A stretch of 64,000 nucleotides of DNA from Spiroplasma sp. SV19 (GCF_030060925.1 NZ_CP045455.1:434001-498000); one strand, 5' to 3'. Positions 43,817 through 54,628 are shown, numbered from the stretch's first letter. A program made the numbers and translations. Notes: generated by a model from the letters alone, not told the origin.

Positions 43817-44110
43817 TTATTTAGCTGGTTTTTGATAAACTGATGCTTTTGTTTTGTTTCGTCCAAATTTTTCAAACTTAACAATCCCATCAATTAAGGC
43901 AAATAAGGTATCATCCCCACCACGCCCAACATTTACTCCTGGGTGAACTTTTGTTCCGCGTTGACGATAAATTATTGATCCAGCTCGAATTGCTTGACCG
44001 TCAGCTCTTTTTGCTCCTAAACGTTTTGAATGTGAATCACGACCATTTTTAGTCGATCCTACTCCCTTTTTTGAAGCAAATAACTGTAAGCCTAATAAGA
44101 ACTTCATCAT
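43817..44110 (-). CDS. rpmA: 50S ribosomal protein L27
   Basis: A 97-residue ribosomal protein at the peptidyl-transferase centre. It carries the Firmicutes-type N-terminal extension [11 protein letters not shown] before [12 protein letters not shown]; the extension is removed by protease Prp after LQLF in other species. [20 protein letters not shown] is the family core. Two adjacent ATGs (44110 and 44107); the first overlaps the prp stop (TAATG). Confidence 0.96.
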   Translation of the reverse strand: MMKFLLGLQLFASKKGVGSTKNGRDSHSKRLGAKRADGQAIRAGSIIYRQRGTKVHPGVNVGRGGDDTLFALIDGIVKFEKFGRNKTKASVYQKPAK

Positions 44111-44424
44111 TATTCTTCAACCTCCTTTACACTAATAAATTCTTGGTATTGCTGATAAATTGTTAAAAATTGATAATACAGTGTTTGCAAAATAACTTGT
44201 AAATCAGAACTATTTTCTTTTACTATGATAGTAATTAATCCTTCATTAATCACAAACTCACAACTATTTGGTTTAATTTGATCAATTGCGTTTAAACCGC
44301 CTGTTGCAATTCCCGTTATTGCCGCACAAACAAGGTCTTTACCATATTCACCCGCTTGTGCATGACCAGTAATTTCAATTTTTGTAAATTTTTGTTCAGT
44401 TTTATTAATTATAATTTTAATCAT
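44110..44424 (-). CDS. prp: Ribosomal-processing cysteine protease Prp
   Basis: A 104-residue cysteine protease (YsxB family) that removes the L27 N-terminal extension. The catalytic His is in [13 protein letters not shown] and the catalytic Cys in [10 protein letters not shown]. It sits between rplU and rpmA, the conserved place, and L27 here has the cleavable leader, so enzyme and substrate are encoded together. Begins 2 nt after the rplU stop. Confidence 0.95.
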   Translation of the reverse strand: MIKIIINKTEQKFTKIEITGHAQAGEYGKDLVCAAITGIATGGLNAIDQIKPNSCEFVINEGLITIIVKENSSDLQVILQTLYYQFLTIYQQYQEFISVKEVEE

Positions 44425-44426
44425 AA

Positions 44427-44972
44427 TTATTTATCATTTTTTTCTGTTTTTGTTACTGGTTTTTTTGTTGATGCTGTTGTTGAAGTTTTTGTGGCAGGTT
44501 TTGCCGCCGGTGTTGATTTTACTGTTGCAGGTTTTGCAACTGGTTTACTTGCAGTTGGTTTTGCCACAGGTTTTTGTTCAACACTTGTTGCAGGTTTTGC
44601 TGCTGATGCTGGTTTAACCTCTGGTTTAGCCGTTGCTAGTTTACTTTCTGCTACAGCAGGTTTTGCTGCTCCTGACAATAAAATTTGGTCAATTTTAATT
44701 TTTGTATATGGTTGACGATGACCATATTTCTTATGTTGTGTTTTCTTTGGTTTATAATGAAACACAACAATTTTCTTTTGTTTTCCTTGTTTTAAAATTG
44801 TCCCCGTTACTGATGCCCCTTTTAAAAAGGGTGTTCCTACTTTTCCATCAATCATTAGAACTTCGGTAAAATTAACTTTTTCACCTTCGTTACCGTTTAA
44901 CATTTCAACAAATATTTCATCACCTTGAGAAACACGTAATTGTTTCCCTCCAGTTTTAATTATTGCAAACAT
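44427..44972 (-). CDS. rplU: 50S ribosomal protein L21 with long Ala/Lys/Pro-rich C-terminal tail
   Basis: A 181-residue L21; the first ~101 residues are the normal protein (MFAIIKTGGKQLRVSQGDEI; KKTQHKKYGHRQPYTKIKID). Residues ~105-181 are a low-complexity tail (KPVAKPTASKPVAKPATVKS) of A, K, P, S and T, nearly doubling the usual ~102 residues. ATG at 44972 after GGAGGTGT. First gene of rplU-prp-rpmA. A promoter and ~95-nt leader precede it. Confidence 0.95.
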   Translation of the reverse strand: MFAIIKTGGKQLRVSQGDEIFVEMLNGNEGEKVNFTEVLMIDGKVGTPFLKGASVTGTILKQGKQKKIVVFHYKPKKTQHKKYGHRQPYTKIKIDQILLSGAAKPAVAESKLATAKPEVKPASAAKPATSVEQKPVAKPTASKPVAKPATVKSTPAAKPATKTSTTASTKKPVTKTEKNDK

Positions 44973-45076
44973 TTTTACACCTCCAGTTTAGACTCGCCTT
45001 GTAAGTAGATAAGTATTACATATCCTTTAGGTACTTAAAAGTCAAAGAGCGGTTGAAACTGAAACAACCATAATTA
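44973..45076 (-). promoter_or_regulatory. rplU leader, possible L21 autoregulatory RNA
   Basis: A ~100-nt untranslated leader between the promoter and rplU. Firmicutes have an L21 leader element here; length and place fit, but I could not confirm the fold by eye. Confidence 0.4.
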
Positions 45077-45104
45077 ATTATATCGTTATCTTAAAAAAAT
45101 TCAA
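45077..45104 (-). promoter_or_regulatory. rplU promoter
   Basis: -35 TTGAAT (45099-45104), 16-nt spacer, -10 TATAAT (45077-45082) on the minus strand. Confidence 0.75.
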
Positions 45105-45470
45105 TAAATTTTTTAATTTTTAATTAAGTAATCTTAAAAAATGTATTTACAGTATCTGACATTTATCTAGATATTTATGGGTTAAACAAAAACATACTGA
45201 AAAAGCAATTCTTATTGCTTTTTATAATTAAAAAGAAAAGAACACTATGATATGGAAACCAATATATCAATTAATATTTAATACATATCAAAAATTCTGA
45301 ATAAATGCCTTATTACAGTTATATATTCAAAATTTTTAGGAAAAAAATAAGTATTAAATGTAAAATCTTATAATAATTTTAAAACTTTTTTAAATTCAAA
45401 GCGTTTCAATACACAAATTAGAAAAAACAACCACAGATTCAATTTAGTATAAAAAATAGTATTTACAATA
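45105..45470. other. Non-coding stretch
   Basis: About 365 nt without a supported gene. It has a clean hairpin at 45200-45223 (AAAAAGCAAT/ATTGCTTTTT, 4-nt loop) that could end transcription of the 41-residue ORF on the minus strand. Confidence 0.55.
45200..45223. terminator. Hairpin terminator
   Basis: A perfect 10-bp stem with TCTT loop and A/T runs on both sides; works in either direction. Confidence 0.65.
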
Positions 45471-45596
45471 CTATTTATCTGCTAATTTTTTTAAACTTGT
45501 AACTAATGATGGATTTTCCATAATATCATTTTTTCATTCAGAAAACTTTTGTGATGCTGTATTATAATTAATTTTATTTTTTTCTCTATTTTTCAT
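45471..45596 (-). CDS. 41-residue hypothetical protein downstream of the Doc-like gene
   Basis: MKNREKNKINYNTASQKFSE then WKNDIMENPSLVTSLKKLAD: small, basic at the N-terminus, probably helical, with one TGA-Trp. It has its own consensus promoter inside the 3' end of the doc-like gene, and a modest GTGGGTG site. The private promoter is the main reason to believe it. It could be a partner or antitoxin of the Doc-like protein, but antitoxins normally precede doc and no DNA-binding domain is visible. Function unknown. Confidence 0.5.
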
Positions 45597-45615
45597 ATTT
45601 GCACCCACTTTATTA

Positions 45616-46338
45616 TTAATCTATATACCTAGTATATGATAAAGTTATGAATTTGTCAATAGTTTTACTTATTCGCTTCAACAGTTTATTTTCTTTTTCT
45701 TTTTCAATTGTGAAAGTCTCTACTATACTTACCATTAGTTCTTCTCAATATTCCATATAGTCTTTTTCAGTTACATTAGTATGCATAAAGAAAAGACCAC
45801 AAAACTTTAAAAATAAAACACCAACTATTAAAGCTGTCCGTTTATTACCATTTTTAAATTTATGTCTACATGCAAAAGCAAATAATAGTTCAGAAGTCAA
45901 ATCCAAAATAGTTAAATAATCTGCTGAGTAACTTCATTTTGCAACTAATGAACTGATGGTTGCTGTAACCGCTCCTTCTTGAACTTCCCCATATAAACCT
46001 TCATCTTTAATTTGCTGTGCTAATTCATGAGCCTCAAATACTAATTGAATTAAAAAATCTTTAAATTCTTCATTAAAATCTAATTTTTGTCATTTTACTT
46101 TTATTAAATATGGACCATAGTTTGTTTCGTGAATCAATTTTATATTAGTGTCTTTTATAGTTCAAGCATAACAATGATCATGATTTTTTATATCATCTAT
46201 TTCTGTTTTTGCAGAACATTTAACTCCCGCTTTTTCATCATTACAATATAAATTTGGTGTTTTTGTAAAAGCAGAATTAAAAGTTTTAACATCATTTTTA
46301 CTTATATATATTCAATGGTAATATTTTTTTAAACTCAT
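45616..46338 (-). CDS. Doc/Fic-family protein with N-terminal extension
   Basis: A 240-residue protein. The C-terminal half is Doc-like (death-on-curing, Fic fold), a family whose members phosphorylate EF-Tu or AMPylate targets. The loop reads HKFKNGNKRTAL (H159, F161, N163, N165, K166, R167), against HxFxDGNKR/HxFNDANKR. Asp is replaced by Asn, while catalytic His and the NKR end are kept. The EGAVTATISSLVAKW region may be the helix before the motif. Residues 1-115 have no recognised domain. Start ATG 46338 after AAGGAG. No canonical Phd antitoxin upstream. Confidence 0.72.
45631..45659 (-). promoter_or_regulatory. Consensus promoter for the 41-residue ORF
   Basis: TTGACA (45654-45659), 17-nt spacer, TATACT (45631-45636), inside the last codons of the doc-like gene. 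It is among the best sigma-70-type promoters in the window. Confidence 0.75.
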
Positions 46339-46971
46339 ATGCTATACTCCTTAATATATTTTTTATTATGACTCCATTCTAAATCTATATAGATATGTTC
46401 CATAAAATAATATATCATACAAATTTTGATACATTTTTGAATCAGAAATATTAGTTAGTATTTATTTCATTAAGCCTTGCGTTTCTAATAGACCGGCCTA
46501 AATCTAAATAAGGCAATTCATCTAAATTACCATATAGTATTTCTAAAAAACTTTCTTATTCAAGTAACTCTATTTACTATATAGGCTTTTTGATCATAGA
46601 TATTTGATGTTTTTACTTTTAAATATTTTAATTCTATATCTTAAATAGAAAATAATGTCCTCCTATAATTTTTATAAAACAGAATTTGCAATTGCTTTTC
46701 TTTAAGAATTTTATTAATTATTGCTATTATCTCCTCTAAATATTATTTTATCTTTGGTATTTAATAATCTTCTAATATTATTCTTTAATGCATCAAGAAA
46801 AATTTTAAATTTATTTAAAACCAATTATATAAAAGGAGTTGTTGAATTACCATAATATTTTTTAATTAAAAAGACTAAAATAGCAGTCAAACACTTACCT
46901 ACGACAAGATGTAATAACGGTGCTAACCATATTGGTTTTAAGTTAGTGAAACTATCATTTTTAAGACCAAT
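46339..46971. other. AT-rich stretch with no supported gene
   Basis: About 630 nt between the doc-like gene and the decayed permease. Short plus-strand phrases (KKTKIAVKHLPTTRCNNGAN near 46880) look coding-like but are broken by stops; I cannot assign them. Probably eroded DNA. Confidence 0.5.
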
Positions 46972-48269
46972 TTAAAAATTTTCAACTGTGAAAAAACTTA
47001 GATTATTTGTTAAAAAAGGTGTAAAACCAATAAATTCTAAATGATAATCATTAATAATTAAAGGTAACAAACTCATATTTTGTAATACCAAATGGAACCC
47101 AAAAAAGATATTTTTTTCTGTGTTTGTTCATTAACTTGATTTGCTAAAAAGTTATAATTATAGTTATCAAATAAACTAATATTATTAAAGAGCAAGTTTG
47201 ATGGTAAAAGATTTATATTTACTTCTGTTTCAAATAAATCTCGATAAAGATAAGCTAACGAATATTGTGAATAGATGTTATGACTTGTTTCAAAAATAAT
47301 TTGTTTAAAATGATTATTTGTTCTAATAACACTAAAAATTAAATAATCCAAACTAATAATGTTTTTACTAAAATCTTCTTGCTTTCACACGGGATTTAAC
47401 ATTAACTGCAAATTATATAAATAAATATAAAAATCATCATTTATCGTTACCCTTTTATCATTTGCACTAGTCGTCATAGAAACATCATTAACCCCAAAAA
47501 TTTGTTGCGAAGCGTATAATTTATTATTTTTAAATTCATTAGCAATTGTTGTTGTTAACTGATTTTTTTCCTTTAAAAAAGTAATCACTTTTGAATTCAA
47601 TTGTTGACGATCATTTTTGGTAAAAATTTGATACAGTTCTTGATAATTTTAATCCTCTTGTAATTTTTTAGTTAAGACATAATTATCTCTTAGTCTTGTA
47701 AAATTCAGATTTTGACCATGACCAATCAATAATAAACCATAGAGACCTAAAAACTATAAATTCCAACTATTATACTAATAAAAAAAACAGCCAATATTTC
47801 TAAACTTTCAATGTAATATTAATAAGATAAAAAACATTGGTACTATAAAAATAATTAAACTAAGAAGAGCCACCCCATAGACCTTTAAATTAATAACAGC
47901 ACGATCAAGGTTAAAAAAGAAGGCACCAACAGAAAATAAAATAACTAATAAATATATTAAAAGAATTAATAAAAACAAAATAAATTTTTGATAAAGAATT
48001 TTAAGTGGTTTTAAAGATGCTTGTTTTCAAAAAACTATATAATCTTCATTTTTAATAAAGTCACTATTAAAATGTAAAAATCAAGCAGCCATTATTGTTG
48101 GAAAAAAGAAAACAATAAATGGATATCAAAATACATAAATTAGTGAATGATGAAAAACTATTAGTTGAGAACAAATACTAAAAATTAACGAATAAATAAA
48201 ACTTAATAAAATTAATATTCATAATGAGAACTTTTTTATTAATGTTTTTATTTCATATTTAAAAATCAT
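46972..48269 (-). pseudogene. Decayed ABC-2-type permease
   Basis: Starts at ATG 48269 after GAAAAGAGGG (MIFKYEIKTLIKKFSLWILI) with several hydrophobic segments (AAWFLHFNSDFIKNEDYIVF, IFIVPMFFILL). It then changes frame near 47795 (AVFFISIIVGIYSF in another frame), meets an in-frame TAA near 47650 (KLQED-stop-NYQELYQ), and shifts again near 47075 before ending LTNNLSFFTVENF at 46972. At least three lesions. The remaining N- and C-terminal membrane segments around a large extracellular-type middle recall the intact permease at 52655-54628. Confidence 0.6.
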
Positions 48270-48287
48270 CCCTCTTTTCCTCCCTTA

Positions 48288-48491
48288 TTAATTTAAAAGT
48301 TGATTAATTGCCTTTGCTAAAATATTTTCTGGTTCATTAAAATTTCTAATAATTGTTCGTCATCTATCAATTATTTTTATTGTTCTTCTTCCACTTTGAT
48401 TACCACTAGGAGTAATATCAATATATTCATATCTTTTACTTGTAACGTCCTCAAAAACATAGTTAAACTGAATTTCCTCAAGTTTTTTCAT
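48288..48491 (-). CDS. 67-residue ORF upstream of the decayed permease, possible ATPase C-terminal remnant
   Basis: MKKLEEIQFNYVFEDVTSKR followed by YEYIDITPSGNQSGRRTIKI and DRWRTIIRNFNEPENILAKA. Alternating hydrophobic/charged residues suggest a beta-alpha C-terminal domain like the extension after the ABC ATPase core. It ends 19 nt before the decayed permease, as an ATPase gene would. No nucleotide-binding motifs remain upstream, so it is either a small gene or the tail of a lost ATPase. Low certainty. Confidence 0.4.
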
Positions 48492-48800
48492 ATAACTGTG
48501 CTAATTATCTTTTTAAAAACAACCCCATTAATATTAAATTGTAATGCAATTTATTAACCTAGTACTAGTTTTTTCAAAATGATGTAAATTATAGTTTTAA
48601 TTATTATTTTTATTATTTGGTAAAAGGCCTCTATGGTTATATTTTATCATAAAAGACATCCTTACCTTATGTATAAAAAAACCAAAAAAAATTAATTCTT
48701 TTAAAAATTTTTTTTAACTTAATTTTAACCAAAACTAATAATTTAGTGGAAGTTTAGAAAAAACACGATATAATATATATAACTTAAGGTGGATGAAAAG
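48492..48800. other. Intergenic region
   Basis: About 310 nt. The plus-strand end contains a likely promoter for the GNAT gene (TATAATATATATAAC at 48769-48783). The rest shows no gene. Confidence 0.5.
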
Positions 48801-49922
48801 ATGAAGCGAAAAAAGTATCGACAGAACCCGAAAATTAAGCGAATGTTTCGAATTAAGGGGGAGTACGAGGCAACAAAATTAGCACAAAATTTTGTTCGTT
48901 ATATGACTAACCCTTTTCAAGATAAACGCATTCGAAATGAATTAATTGATACTGAAAACGAAATATATATGACTGATATTAGCAATGATAGTGACAAAAC
49001 TTATACTGTTGCTATTAGTACCCAACTAGATTATCAAGAAGATGCTGAACGTGTTAAAGAATTAGTAAAAGACTATGTTGACAATGATTTGGATTTTTTG
49101 TGATATACCATTGGAGAACAAATTGATGAAAAAGAACAAGCTTTTTTTGAATCACTTGGTTTTGTCCAAAATGAAGTTTTAGTTGGAATGGTGCTTGATT
49201 TGACAAAATGAAAAAAACATAAAATGAAAGTTGATAAAAGTATTAAATTTCGTCGCGTTAACGACAACAAGCGTTTAACTGATTTTAGCAAAATTTTAGA
49301 AAGCGCCATGGGGCCAAAAAGTTGGGACTATGCCTTTTATAAAACATTATTAAAACTAAACAAAGATAAAGATATCGCTGAAATTGATTTATTATATAAA
49401 AATGATGTTCCCGCCGCAACAGGAAACATTTATTTTGAAAAAGACATTGCAATTATTGATGACATTTCAACACATCAAAATTTTCGTCGTCAAGGATTAG
49501 CAAAACTGATGATGAATCATTTAATTAATCGTGTTTATAGCCAAGACTATGATTTAGTAGGTTTAATTGCGACACCGGAAGGATATAATGTTTATCGCAA
49601 ATTAGGGTTTCGACCAATTAATTTATATTTAAGTGAATATGTTACAAAAACAAAAGGAAATGATTTGAGTCAAATTGCTACCAAAATTAGTAAAGGTAAA
49701 ATTAAAAATATTCAAACCGTTCAACAATCAACAGTTAATTATATGGTTAATAATTTGACTTGTAAAAAATGTAATAATGAAATCCTTGATCAAAAATACT
49801 TGATGGCCATTACCCCTTTAAATGACTTTGTTATTAATAATTATCATCAAAATTGTTATAGTTTTTCTTCAAAAGATAAATGGGTGCTACTTATTGAAAA
49901 AAATAATGATGAAATAAAATAA
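48801..49922 (+). CDS. GNAT acetyltransferase with C-terminal zinc-ribbon-like motif
   Basis: A 373-residue protein. Residues ~1-135 may be a degenerate first acetyltransferase half (EQAFFESLGFVQNEVLVGMV is typical of a GNAT end). Residues ~145-290 are a clear GNAT domain with the acetyl-CoA loop FRRQGLAKLMMNHLI and YRKLGFRPINLYLSEY. The C-terminus has LTCKKCNNEIL and, 24 residues on, HQNCY: a CxxC..HxxC pattern that could bind zinc. TGA-Trp at two places joins the ORFs. ATG 48801 is preferred to GTG 48789 because of AAGGTGG spacing. The acetyl acceptor is unknown. Confidence 0.85.
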
Positions 49923-49955
49923 GAATTAGGAACCAACCTAATTCTTATTTTTTTT
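49921..49955. terminator. Terminator between GNAT and MATE genes
   Basis: Stem AAGAATTAGG/CCTAATTCTT, 6-nt loop, then ATTTTTTTT on the plus strand; contains the MATE stop codon on the minus strand. Confidence 0.8.
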
Positions 49956-51536
49956 ATGTGTTAATTTTAAACCTTTTTTTAATTGTAAATCCGTTTGGTA
50001 CTCATTAAAATATGGATCTGGTTCATCAACTAATTTAGTATGATATTTTTTTCAATAATAAACTAAAATTGGAATAATAATTGCGGCTGCAATTAAATCG
50101 TTTAAACCAATGAAAACATAATAGAAAATTGGATTACCAGTTGCTTGACTAACACCATATCCAATACCAATTAAAGGCAAAATAACAATAATTGAACGTA
50201 AACTACTTGTAAAAGTTGCTAAGATTGAACGATTAATTCCTTGAAATAATGTTAAAGCAATATAAGTTAATGAACAAAATGGATATGTCATAAAGTTTAA
50301 AACAATTCATCAACGATATTTAGTTGCATATTCTGAGGGAAAGGCAAAAAGCATCATCATATTTTTCCCAAATAGAATAAAAACCAATAACATTAAACAA
50401 AATCAAATAATAATCAATAAACTAACGCGCTTTAAAACTTCTCAAATCCGCGCATTTTTCTTCGCCCCATAATTATAGGCAATAATACTCCGTGCCCCTT
50501 GGGTGACCCCAACCCCAGCCGATAAAACTAATGTCATTCATGGCACAATTGAAGAATAAAGTTCTTGTAAGACCGATACCCCATTATGATAATCCTGATT
50601 TGGCAGCTGCACAACTAAGGAAGTTGCAACATATGATGTCACCACTAAAGCAGCATTATTAATAAAGTTTGGTAAACCTGCTTTAGCAAAATCAGCAACA
50701 TTTTTACCTTCAATATGAAATAAATCACTTCAATAAAATTTCGAATAACTATTTTTTGTTTTAAAAACAATAATTAATCCTCATATTACTTGCACTGTTC
50801 AAGCAAAAACTGTTCCTAACATTGCCCCAGACATTCCTAAATGACAAACTTTCATAAAGAAAGTTGCCGCAGCAGCATTAATAACAATTGAACTTAAAAT
50901 CATTACTGTTACTCATTTCATTCGTCCTTCACTACGAATTAATGACATAAAATAATAACTCAAAAACATCATTGGGGCAGCTGCTAACATTGGAAATGAA
51001 TATTCCCAACACAAACGCTCTGTAATCGGGTTATAATAATTTCCCATTTGCGAAGTAATAAAGACAGCATTTCATCCTGGAAACACAATACAAAAAATGA
51101 CAAATGCAACTATTATTGAAAAAAGCACCGTTGTTGAAAAACCATTTCCAGCAATCCGACGCATTTTTGGAATATCGCGTTGACCATAGGCAATTGAAAA
51201 ATTCATGGCACACCCCATACCAACCATAACACTAAATGATCATTGTAAATTATATGTTTGAGAAGCATATTGTGTGGCAACATTAATAAACGAACGCATA
51301 TCAGCTAATGGAACAACTGAAACTGTAACTCCTTTTAACTTATTATAAGCATCAATATAAAACTGATCATGAATTGCATCGGGAGCAGCAAACGATAAAG
51401 CCAATGTTTTGTCAATAATATTATATAGTCCTTGGACAATCATTAAAAAAACTGTTGGAATACAAAAATAAGCAATTGCTTTTCATGGTTGTTCAAATCG
51501 CAATTTCTTCTCACGAACCGTCAAAACTTCTGACAA
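49938..51536 (-). CDS. MATE-family efflux protein
   Basis: A 532-residue, 12-helix transporter, paralogous to the two at 26547-29854. TM1 region IPTVFLMIVQGLYNIIDKTL, MGCAMNFSIAYGQRDIPKMR, and GVGVTQGARSIIAYNYGAKK match them. Start is TTG 51536 after a very strong GGAGGGGGAT site (TTG TCA GAA GTT); no ATG is well placed nearby. The nearest start in ATG form (51443) would remove TM1. Substrate unknown. Confidence 0.88.
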
Positions 51537-51560
51537 TTTAATCCCCCTCCTACAAACAAC

Positions 51561-51583
51561 AAAAAAACCTTACTAAGTAAAGT
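51561..51583 (-). terminator. Hairpin with T7 between the ABC operon and the MATE gene
   Basis: Stem ACTTTAC/GTAAGGT (one G-U) with TTA loop and TTTTTTT on the minus strand. A TATAAT at about 51617-51623 lies before it, so it may end the ABC operon transcript and also attenuate the MATE transcript. Confidence 0.5.
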
Positions 51584-51671
51584 AATTTCTAAAACTATAC
51601 CTATAATCCTTTTTATATTATAGCTCAAAAAAAATAATTTATTAAGGTTTTTTAAGAAAATATCTCTTTAA

Positions 51672-52652
51672 TTAATTGCTTAATGCACTTGCTTTCCCAA
51701 AGTTTTTATTAACTGAAAAGACAACACGGTCATAAATTTCAGTAATATTTGTTACAAATGGTTTAATTGTAATTAAAATTACTTTTTGTTCAAAAGCATG
51801 ATGTGCAATTTGTTTAATTTGCTCATTATTTTTTTCCAAATGTAAAATTAATGAATCTTCTAATTTTTCAATAATTGGAATATTTAGTTTTTTTACTACT
51901 GCTTCAAGATTATTTAACATTGGTTGTTCCATTACTGTAAACTGATAATAATTTTGACTAGAATTAATAACCTCTCCAGAAAAAACAACTTTCCCATAAT
52001 TTAAAATGGTAATTTCATCAGCAAGATCTTGTAATTCTGTTAAAATATGCGAACAAATTAAAATTGTTTTGCCTTGATTCTTAACACGGATCAAATCATT
52101 AAATAATTCTTGTCGTGCCGTTGGGTCTAAATTAGCCGCAGGTTCATCTAAAATCAACACTTTTGGATCAGCAATTAAAGCTTGTGCTAATAAGACCTTT
52201 TTCTTCATCCCTGATGAAAAAGTATTAGGATTTTTACTACGGAATTTCCATAAATTTAAATTCTCTAGAATTTTTTTGGCTTTTACTTTAGCATCTTTAA
52301 ATGGAATATCACGTAAATAACTCATTTCAACTAAGTACTGATAAACATTTAAATGTTTTGGAAACCGAGCATTTTCAGGAATATATCCAATAATTTTTTT
52401 TGCGGCTGAAGAATTAGCTTTTAACCCATCAATACTGAAATTACCAACGGTTGGAATAATTGCCCCAATTAACGATTTAATTGTTGTTGTTTTTCCACTT
52501 CCATTAGGCCCAATAAAACCATGAATTTTTCCTTTGGCAACCTTCATATCAATGTTATCAACAGCAACAAACTTTTTAAATTTTTTGGTAAATCCAAGAA
52601 TTTCAATCGCTAAATTAGGATTTGGTGTAAAATCATTTTTCTTTGTTTTCAT
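51672..52652 (-). CDS. ABC exporter ATP-binding protein
   Basis: A 326-residue nucleotide-binding subunit partnered with the large permease upstream. Walker A GPNGSGKTT (near residue 48), signature FSSGMKKKVLLAQA (GMKKK variant of LSGGQ), Walker B VLILDEPAANLDP, H-loop ILICSHILTEL. A ~90-residue C-terminal extension follows, typical of ABC-2 (CcmA/NatA-like) ATPases. ATG 52652 overlaps the end of the permease region closely (permease TAG at 52655). Confidence 0.9.
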   Translation of the reverse strand: MKTKKNDFTPNPNLAIEILGFTKKFKKFVAVDNIDMKVAKGKIHGFIGPNGSGKTTTIKSLIGAIIPTVGNFSIDGLKANSSAAKKIIGYIPENARFPKHLNVYQYLVEMSYLRDIPFKDAKVKAKKILENLNLWKFRSKNPNTFSSGMKKKVLLAQALIADPKVLILDEPAANLDPTARQELFNDLIRVKNQGKTILICSHILTELQDLADEITILNYGKVVFSGEVINSSQNYYQFTVMEQPMLNNLEAVVKKLNIPIIEKLEDSLILHLEKNNEQIKQIAHHAFEQKVILITIKPFVTNITEIYDRVVFSVNKNFGKASALSN

Positions 52653-52654
52653 AA

Positions 52655-54628
52655 CTATACAAAATCCTTTCTTGTAATTCATCATAACGTTATCGCTGCT
52701 AATCCCGCCGTTACTAATAAATAACCAATATACATTCCTGTTGTGTTAGTTAAAGTTACTGGTTTATTAAAATCAGCGATTAAGAAATAGTTTGTTTGTG
52801 GTGCCTTATTATTAACCTTGTATTCAATATCATTAACTTTTGCTTCTAAATAATTGTTTACTGGTAGTAACATTGATGACACAATATCGTTTTGCCCCGC
52901 AAGACTTCCGCGGGCATCCCCTGTCCACATAACAACTCATTGTTGTCAAATATTTAAGTAAGCCATTAATTTATATTGATTTGAAGCTTTTTTAATATTT
53001 GATAATTCTGATGTAGCTTTAGTATTATCATCGAAAATATCACCAGAATATGTTCCTTGACCCATTCAATGATACATTTGTGAAATAAATTGATAATATA
53101 GCGACATTACAGGGTCATTAAGATATACATTTTGGCTATATAAATTGTTTCTTAAAAACTTATCTAAATCAGGGTAAAAAGTTTTAAAACTATTGCGACT
53201 AGCAGCTGATAAAGATCTGTCAATAGTTCATACTATTTCATTCGGCGAAATAGGATTATTTGAAGTAAAACTATATTTAGAATCATAACCAAGAATTGTT
53301 GGTATAAAGACATGTTTATCATACATTGTTTTTATAATTTTATAAACTTGTTTTAATTCAGGAGTTTTTAACTTATTTTCATCTAACTCATTTATATTAA
53401 TAGTCCCTGATGATGGTTTTGCTGATGAAATAATAAGTGGTTTATTATCAGATACTTCTTGATAAAATTGTCCTAAAAGATTAATTCCTTTATCCGTATT
53501 ATTTAAAAATTCGACTTTATCAGGACCATTTTCATACTCAGTAAATGGTGTTGGATTATAACCATCCGCCTCTAAAACATAGTTGTTAAGTAACTTTGCT
53601 AAAAGTGGATAATTTGTTGGAGTTTTCTTAACCTCTGCTACAAATTGTTCTCAATTAATAGTTCCGCCTCCAGCAGATGTTACTGCATTTTGAATTGCAG
53701 CATCAATATTTGCACCTAACTTAGTAAAATCAAATTGACCAGCGTTTCTGCTTCATAAACTGCTTCCCATAGAATTATCACGTTGTAATTTATTGCCACT
53801 ATATATTCAAACTGGCCATCCAGTTGGATCAAGGATATTATGATATGTTTTAATAAGTTCAGAATCATTAAATTTAACCGGACTTTTTGCTAAATCTGTT
53901 GTCTGTACTAAATATGATGAAGCTTTATCAGAAAATTTACTTGTATTATAAATAAATGGAATCATTGCCCCAATTACAGTTAAAAAACCAATTGTAAATA
54001 AAATTCCAATAACTCCTTTTGAATTTAAACCTAATGAGATTAAAATGGCAATTGTGCTTAAAAATAATTGTAAAATAAAACTTGTTAAAATCATGAAATT
54101 AACTTTACTTAAAATTACTTTTCCTATAGCAAATCCTTTTGCTCCCATTCCCAAAGAAATTAAAGGGGGTCCTAATAAAATTATTATTGAATATAATAAA
54201 CATAAAAATTGTAATGCCAATCATTTTTCAATAATCATTCTTGTCCGTGAAATTGGAATCGATGAAAAAATTAATAATGTTCCATCATCAATTTCATCCC
54301 GAATTATTTGCACAGCTTTAAAACCAATAAACATTGATGTTAAACCAAAGTATAACATATATCAAATTCATAAATAAATGGTAGATGTTGCTTTTGCTGC
54401 CTCACTATAATCACCACTAAGATTATCAGCCATCCCTATTGCCAATGAAATAATAATCATTAATCCTATTACAAATGTTAAAACAAACATTACATATGTT
54501 GATGGTGCTTTTAACATTTTAATTAAAGTATAACGAAACATTTTTACTGAAAAAAATGAACTAATTTTTTTATTTAAATTTGTTTTCTTCTTAATGCTCG
54601 TTACCTTTGTTGCCTCATTATGAGCCAT
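52655..54628 (-). CDS. ABC-2 type permease with large extracellular domain
   Basis: A 657-residue membrane subunit. N-terminal basic cytoplasmic part (MAHNEATKVTSIKKKTNLNK), TM1 APSTYVMFVLTFVIGLMIII, then GLTSMFIGFKAVQIIRDEID and DGTLLIFSSIPISRTRMIIE, the ABC-2 cytoplasmic loop, four more helices, a soluble domain of ~370 residues, and a final helix (TTGMYIGYLLVTAGLAAITL). ATG 54628 after AGGAGGAAAAAT. Its promoter has a 23-nt T tract before TATAAT. With the ATPase downstream it forms an exporter, possibly of peptides or lipids. Confidence 0.8.

Noticed and set aside
44356-44715. Plus-strand hydrophobic ORF (119 codons)
   Set aside because: Antisense to the Ala/Lys/Pro tail of L21; its composition is a reflection of the repeats.
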